Shown piece by piece: positions 59,301 through 64,000 of a stretch of 64,000 bases of DNA. Both the position numbers and the translations under genes were made by a program. The DNA is taken from the NCBI GenBank assembly GCA_021740585.1, contig JAIOZM010000003.1, forward strand, positions 1 to 64,000, read 5' to 3'. Source of the DNA: Bacteroidales bacterium. GTDB lineage: Bacteria > Bacteroidota > Bacteroidia > Bacteroidales > GCA-2748055. Position 1 is the stretch's first letter. Each line of letters starts with the position of its first letter. Under the pieces are notes generated by a model that saw only the letters and a program-made list of their open reading frames with translations, had not been told where the DNA came from and did not search any database.

Positions 59301-60860
59301 ATGGATATAGAAGGAAGAAATTTCAAAAAGTTTCTCGATCGTGAAAAAATTTTCGAGGAACAGAATAGTCAGGAAGTTGTTGAAAAGCAGCATGCAAGAG
59401 GTAAGCTTTCAGCCAGAGAACGAATACACATCTTATTTGATGAAGGATCTTTTGAAGAAATAGACGCTTTTGTTGCTCCTTTGGGTGATGATACAGGTTT
59501 TGGTAAAATGCAAAGGGCTTACGGCGATGGTGTAATTATTGGTCATGGCAAGATAAGTAATCGTCTTGCATTTGCATATGCACAAGATTTCAATGTTATG
59601 GGTGGATCATTGGGTCAGATTCATGCAAGAAAGATTGCTAAAATTCAGGATATGGCCTTAAAGATGGGCGCTCCAATAATTGGACTAATTGATTCAGGAG
59701 GCGCGAGAATTCAGGAAGGAATTGCCAGTCTTGCCGGGTATTCATCTATATTTTACAGAAATGTTCAAGCCTCCGGAGTAATTCCACAGGTTTCTGTGAT
59801 TATGGGACCTGCAGCAGGTGGTGCTGTTTACTCGCCTTCTATAACAGATTTTGTTTTTATGACGAACAAAACCAGTTATATGTTTGTAACCGGCCCAAAT
59901 GTGGTGAAGGAAGTTCTTAATGAGGATGTTACTCTCGAAGAGCTGGGCGGTGCTGAGGTACATTCCCGTAAATCGGGAATTGCAAATCTTATGTATGAAG
60001 ATGAAGAAAATACACTTTTTGGAGTTAAGAAACTGCTTTCCTATTTACCATCAAATAATCTGGATAATCCTCCATATATAGAATGTATTGAAGATGCAAA
60101 GGATAATACCAGAATGAAACTGAGAGATATAGTGCCTGATGATGCAAATAAACCCTATGATGTAAAAGAAGTAATACATTTAATTTGTGATAAAGGTTCA
60201 TTTTTTGAGATTTCAGAATTATTTGCTCAAAACATTGTTGTAGGATTTGGGAGGCTGGAAGGAAAAACAATCGGAATTCTGGCAAATCAGCCTAAAGTTC
60301 TGGCAGGGACTCTGGATATTAATTCTTCCATGAAGGGAGCCAGATTTATACGATTCTGTGATTCCTTCAATATTCCGATTCTAACCCTTGAGGATGTTCC
60401 CGGTTTTCTTCCCGGAGTGGATCAGGAGCATAACGGAATTATCCGACATGGGGCAAAATTGCTTTATGCTTATGCTGACGCTACGGTTCCCAGAATTACG
60501 GTAATTCTGAGAAAATCATACGGTGGGGCATATTGTGTGATGAATTCTAAAAATTTAGGTGGCGATTTTAATTTCGCCTGGCCAACTGCCGAAATTGCAG
60601 TTATGGGACCTGAAGGTGCAGTAGCCATTCTTTATAAAAGAGAACTAGCCGCCTCCGACGACCCACTGAAACTGAAGAAGGAGTTGGCAGCTCAGTATAG
60701 AAATGAGATTGCGAATCCTTATGTTGCAGACGAAAAGGGATATATTGATGAAGTTATAGATCCTGCAAATACACGAAAAAAATTGATTTCTGCTTTTGAG
60801 GCCCTTGAAAACAAACATGTCAATGTACCTTCAAGAAAGCATGGAAATATACCATTGTAA
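59301..60860 (+). CDS. Acyl-CoA carboxylase carboxyltransferase subunit (propionyl/methylmalonyl-CoA type)
   Basis: RIHILFDEGSFEEIDAFV; GLIDSGGARIQEGIASLAGY; EDVPGFLPGVDQEHNGIIRHGAKLLYAY. Confidence 0.95.
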   Translation: MDIEGRNFKKFLDREKIFEEQNSQEVVEKQHARGKLSARERIHILFDEGSFEEIDAFVAPLGDDTGFGKMQRAYGDGVIIGHGKISNRLAFAYAQDFNVMGGSLGQIHARKIAKIQDMALKMGAPIIGLIDSGGARIQEGIASLAGYSSIFYRNVQASGVIPQVSVIMGPAAGGAVYSPSITDFVFMTNKTSYMFVTGPNVVKEVLNEDVTLEELGGAEVHSRKSGIANLMYEDEENTLFGVKKLLSYLPSNNLDNPPYIECIEDAKDNTRMKLRDIVPDDANKPYDVKEVIHLICDKGSFFEISELFAQNIVVGFGRLEGKTIGILANQPKVLAGTLDINSSMKGARFIRFCDSFNIPILTLEDVPGFLPGVDQEHNGIIRHGAKLLYAYADATVPRITVILRKSYGGAYCVMNSKNLGGDFNFAWPTAEIAVMGPEGAVAILYKRELAASDDPLKLKKELAAQYRNEIANPYVADEKGYIDEVIDPANTRKKLISAFEALENKHVNVPSRKHGNIPL

Positions 60861-60869
60861 ACAATCATT

Positions 60870-62375
60870 ATGGAAATAAAAAGCATACTTATAGCTAATC
60901 GTGGAGAAATAGCTGTTAGAGTTATTAATACAGCCAGGATGATGGGTATTGCCACCTGGGTAATAAAAACAGCTAAGGAACCAAATGCATATTACCTCAC
61001 TCAGGGAGATCATATAATTGATTTTACAGAACGTACAGAAGAAATTGCCGAATTTTTAGATATAGAGGCAATTGTTAAAGCAATAAAAGACAATAATATT
61101 TCTGCAGTTCATCCAGGATACGGATTCCTTGCTGAGAGTCCGGTTTTTGCCAAACGATGTGCTGAGGAAAAAATTATTTATATCGGGCCTTCATCCGAAG
61201 CAATATTTAAGATGGGTAATAAAACCATCGCCAAACAACTTGCCAGAGAGCATAAAGTACCTCTTTTAGGTGGAAGTAAAGGTAATCTGGCTTCTCCGGA
61301 AGAAGCTGTAAAAATAGCAAATGAGATTGGTTATCCGGTGATTCTTAAAGCTGCGTCTGGTGGCGGAGGAAGAGGAATGAGAATTGTTGAGGAAGAGAAG
61401 AGTATTGCAAAAATGTTTAAAATGGCCAGCTCTGAGGCAGAAAAAGCATTTAATGATCCCGATGTATTTGTTGAGAAGTATGTCAGAAATCCAAGGCATA
61501 TTGAATTCCAGATTTTTGGTGATCAGCATGGAAATATAATTCATTTGGGCGAAAGAGAGTGCTCTGTTCAGAGAAAACACCAAAAGCTCATTGAAGAGTC
61601 TCCTTCGGCGGCTCTGGATGAGAATTTGAGAAAAAAAATGGGCGAGGCAGCTATTAATATTGCAAAGTCAGTAAATTATTTTAGTGCAGGTACAGTTGAG
61701 TTTCTACTCGATGACGATATGAAATTCTATTTCATGGAGATGAATACCAGAATTCAGGTTGAACATCCTGTTACAGAAATGATTACAGGCCTCGATTTGA
61801 TTGAGTGGCAAATCAGAATAGCTCGTGGTGAGAAGCTGCCTCTCAAACAATCGGAAGTGAAAATAAATGGCTGGGCTTTTGAATTCAGGATTAATGCAGA
61901 AGATGTTCAGTCCGGTTTTTCACCTAGTTTGGGCATAATAGAGAAAATTTCATTGCCACGATCTAAAAATATCAGAATTGATACGGGTGTGGTGGAAGGC
62001 TCGCGAATTACCCCTTATTTTGATTCTATGGTGGCTAAATTAATCGTTCATGGTGAAACCAGGGAAAAAGCCATTTTATATTCTCAAAATGCACTGAAAA
62101 AGTTATGGATCAAAGGACTTAAAACTACCATTCCTTTTTGCAATGCGGTATTGTTGAATAAGAATTTCAGAAAAGGAAAATACGACACTTCTTTCCTGAC
62201 TAAAGAAATGACTAAACACTATCATGAGGGTCAGGATGACGAAATGCTTGCTGCATTTTTCGCTACATACGATTTTGTTAATGAGGTAGAAAAAGTTGAA
62301 ACCAAAGAAGTTGATTTTGACAAGGGAAAAAATATTGCTCCCTGGGTCTTGAAAAAACGCCTTAAATCATTGTAA
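60870..62375 (+). CDS. accC: Biotin carboxylase subunit
   Basis: SILIANRGEIAVRVI; HPGYGFLAESPVFA; KAASGGGGRGMRIV; EMNTRIQVEHPVTE. Confidence 0.96.
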   Translation: MEIKSILIANRGEIAVRVINTARMMGIATWVIKTAKEPNAYYLTQGDHIIDFTERTEEIAEFLDIEAIVKAIKDNNISAVHPGYGFLAESPVFAKRCAEEKIIYIGPSSEAIFKMGNKTIAKQLAREHKVPLLGGSKGNLASPEEAVKIANEIGYPVILKAASGGGGRGMRIVEEEKSIAKMFKMASSEAEKAFNDPDVFVEKYVRNPRHIEFQIFGDQHGNIIHLGERECSVQRKHQKLIEESPSAALDENLRKKMGEAAINIAKSVNYFSAGTVEFLLDDDMKFYFMEMNTRIQVEHPVTEMITGLDLIEWQIRIARGEKLPLKQSEVKINGWAFEFRINAEDVQSGFSPSLGIIEKISLPRSKNIRIDTGVVEGSRITPYFDSMVAKLIVHGETREKAILYSQNALKKLWIKGLKTTIPFCNAVLLNKNFRKGKYDTSFLTKEMTKHYHEGQDDEMLAAFFATYDFVNEVEKVETKEVDFDKGKNIAPWVLKKRLKSL

Positions 62376-62388
62376 AAGATTTTTAGAC

Positions 62389-62925
62389 ATGGTAAGACAT
62401 AACGGAAAAACACAAAAGGATAAGTTCTACGCATGCACACCCAAAGGGAAAAATTACGAGGTAGTAAATCCTTTGGGCGAAAAAGTAAAAGTAAAAGGGA
62501 AAAGCCTGAGCGTAACCATTGTAAATGAACCTGGAAACTTTACCTACCTTATATACAAGAAAAAGAAATACCAACTTGAAATTCTGGAAAAGAATCAGAA
62601 TAAATATACGGTAATGATAAATGGCGTTTGGTATAATTTTTCTATAGAAACGCCGATTTCTTATAAAAGAATGAAGACTCTCTCCAAAACACAGGTTCTT
62701 TCCCGAGTGGAGAAAATTACGGCTCCTATGCCGGGAAAAATTCTTGATATTATGGTGGAGGAAGGAAGTCAGATTAAAGAAGGGGAAGCTCTTTTTATTC
62801 TTGAAGCCATGAAAATGCAAAACGAAATCGTTTCAAATGTTTCGGGAAAGCTTGGGAAAATAAATTTCAGGCAGAACGACAATGTGATGAAAGACGATAT
62901 TATACTCGAAATAGAGCGAGCCTAA
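62389..62925 (+). CDS. Biotin carboxyl carrier protein subunit
   Basis: APMPGKILDIMVEEGSQIKEGEALFILEAMKMQNEIVS biotinylation motif. Confidence 0.94.
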   Translation: MVRHNGKTQKDKFYACTPKGKNYEVVNPLGEKVKVKGKSLSVTIVNEPGNFTYLIYKKKKYQLEILEKNQNKYTVMINGVWYNFSIETPISYKRMKTLSKTQVLSRVEKITAPMPGKILDIMVEEGSQIKEGEALFILEAMKMQNEIVSNVSGKLGKINFRQNDNVMKDDIILEIERA

Positions 62926-63902
62926 TTTTCCACTTCATTTATAATCTTTAATAAAATATCTTCAACTTTGAGGTTTAAAGACCTGATTTGCTTAGGGATA
63001 ATACTTTCTTTACTCATTCCGGGAACAGAATTCAATTCAAGGAAAAATAGTTGACTTCCTTTTAAAATAAAGTCTATTCGAACGATTCCTTTGCAATTTA
63101 ATTGATCATAAATGTCAGAGGCTATAGACTGTGCCTGAATGTTTATTTCTTCCGGAATCCTGGCAGGTGTAATTTCATCCGACATTCCTTTCTTATATTT
63201 TGCCTCAAAATCGAAGAAATCATTTTTTGATACGATTTCAGTTATAGGGAAAATAAATTTTTCAGATTTTGTTTTTAATAGTCCGCAACTAATTTCAATC
63301 CCCTTAACGTAAGATTCAATAATTACTTCTGTGTCTTCTTTAAGCGCTTCAAAAATAGCGGATTCGATTTCTTCTCTGGCAATTACTTTTGACACACCAA
63401 AGCTTGAGCCTCCGTTATTGGGCTTGATAAAGCATGGAAGACCTGTTTTATTTATAATTTTATCAATATCAATCACTTCCCCTTTACGGTATAAATAGGC
63501 TTCAGGAGTGAGAAAATTACTATTCTTAAGAAAAACCTTGCAGGCATATTTATTAAAACTTAAAGCTGAAGACAAAACTCCGGAGGTGTTATAGGGAATA
63601 TTATGCATTTCAAGAAGAGATTGAATTTTCCCATCCTCTCCCGGTGTTCCATGAATAATAATAAATGCAAAGTCGAAAAATACTTTTTTACCGTCTTCAA
63701 GTTCAAGGCTGAAATCATTCAGGTTGAGGGTACTTGCTTCTCCATTTTCAGGAAGATAAGTCCATTTTCCCTTTTTAACCCGTATGCGATAAGGTGAAAA
63801 GCCAAGTTTTCTGAGATAAATATAAATTTCTTTGGCACTTTTTTCAGAAATGACATATTCAGAGGAATTTCCTCCCTGTAAAATGGCAATATTTTTAATC
63901 AT
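62922..63902 (-). CDS. ddl: D-alanine--D-alanine ligase
   Basis: HGTPGEDGKIQSLLEMHNIPY; CFIKPNNGGSSFGVSKV; FLELNSVPGMSKESIIPKQ. Confidence 0.93.
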   Translation of the reverse strand: MIKNIAILQGGNSSEYVISEKSAKEIYIYLRKLGFSPYRIRVKKGKWTYLPENGEASTLNLNDFSLELEDGKKVFFDFAFIIIHGTPGEDGKIQSLLEMHNIPYNTSGVLSSALSFNKYACKVFLKNSNFLTPEAYLYRKGEVIDIDKIINKTGLPCFIKPNNGGSSFGVSKVIAREEIESAIFEALKEDTEVIIESYVKGIEISCGLLKTKSEKFIFPITEIVSKNDFFDFEAKYKKGMSDEITPARIPEEINIQAQSIASDIYDQLNCKGIVRIDFILKGSQLFFLELNSVPGMSKESIIPKQIRSLNLKVEDILLKIINEVEN

Positions 63903-63919
63903 GAATTAAAATTCTGAAG

Positions 63920-63927
63920 CAAAGATA
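63920..63927 (-). promoter_or_regulatory. Bacteroidetes -7 box (TATCTTTG) for ddl
   Basis: CAAAGATA on + strand, 18 nt upstream of the ATG. Confidence 0.5.
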
Positions 63928-64000
63928 AGGATTTATTATAATTACAATTCGTCTTCACGTCCCCCGGTATATCTTCTCCATTTTTCGAGAACGGCCTGCA

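Noticed and set aside
62383-62820. 145 aa minus-strand ORF
   Set aside because: Antisense to the biotin carboxyl carrier gene; biased F/H composition typical of shadow ORFs.

Overview
This is a 64 kb chromosomal window that looks like a Bacteroidetes (Bacteroidales/Marinilabiliales-like) genome. Support comes from many CAAANNTA/TANNTTTG-type -7 boxes, TonB-dependent receptors, type III glutamine synthetase, DUF4294/DUF3109/DUF2851/DUF1987 proteins and a TPR-PD40-CRD-OmpA protein. I found no rRNA, tRNA, CRISPR array, prophage or intact transposase. About 50 well-supported genes are mostly housekeeping: sucC, arginine deiminase, pnp-rpsO, pyrF, prfA, purM, GSIII, lipA-lipB, pcm, gcvP, ssb, a three-gene biotin-dependent acyl-CoA carboxylase operon and ddl. 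There is also an RND efflux operon, two TonB receptors, a SiaC/SpoIIE-phosphatase signalling locus and a sigma factor plus membrane TPR pair. The most unusual structure is between genes: two different microsatellites (8 bp and 9 bp units, about 400 bp together) fill the gap between a prolyl oligopeptidase and a deoxynucleoside kinase. Other intergenic signals are a 14 bp plus 45 bp compound repeat before lipA, recurrent G/T-skewed tracts upstream of minus-strand genes, a degenerate 'GAGATTGCnTCGCTACG' palindromic repeat, a hairpin present twice with reverse-complementary loops, and two small-ORF candidates. I did not recognise a clear new defence-type or mobile system. Products were assigned by reading motifs, with no database search.
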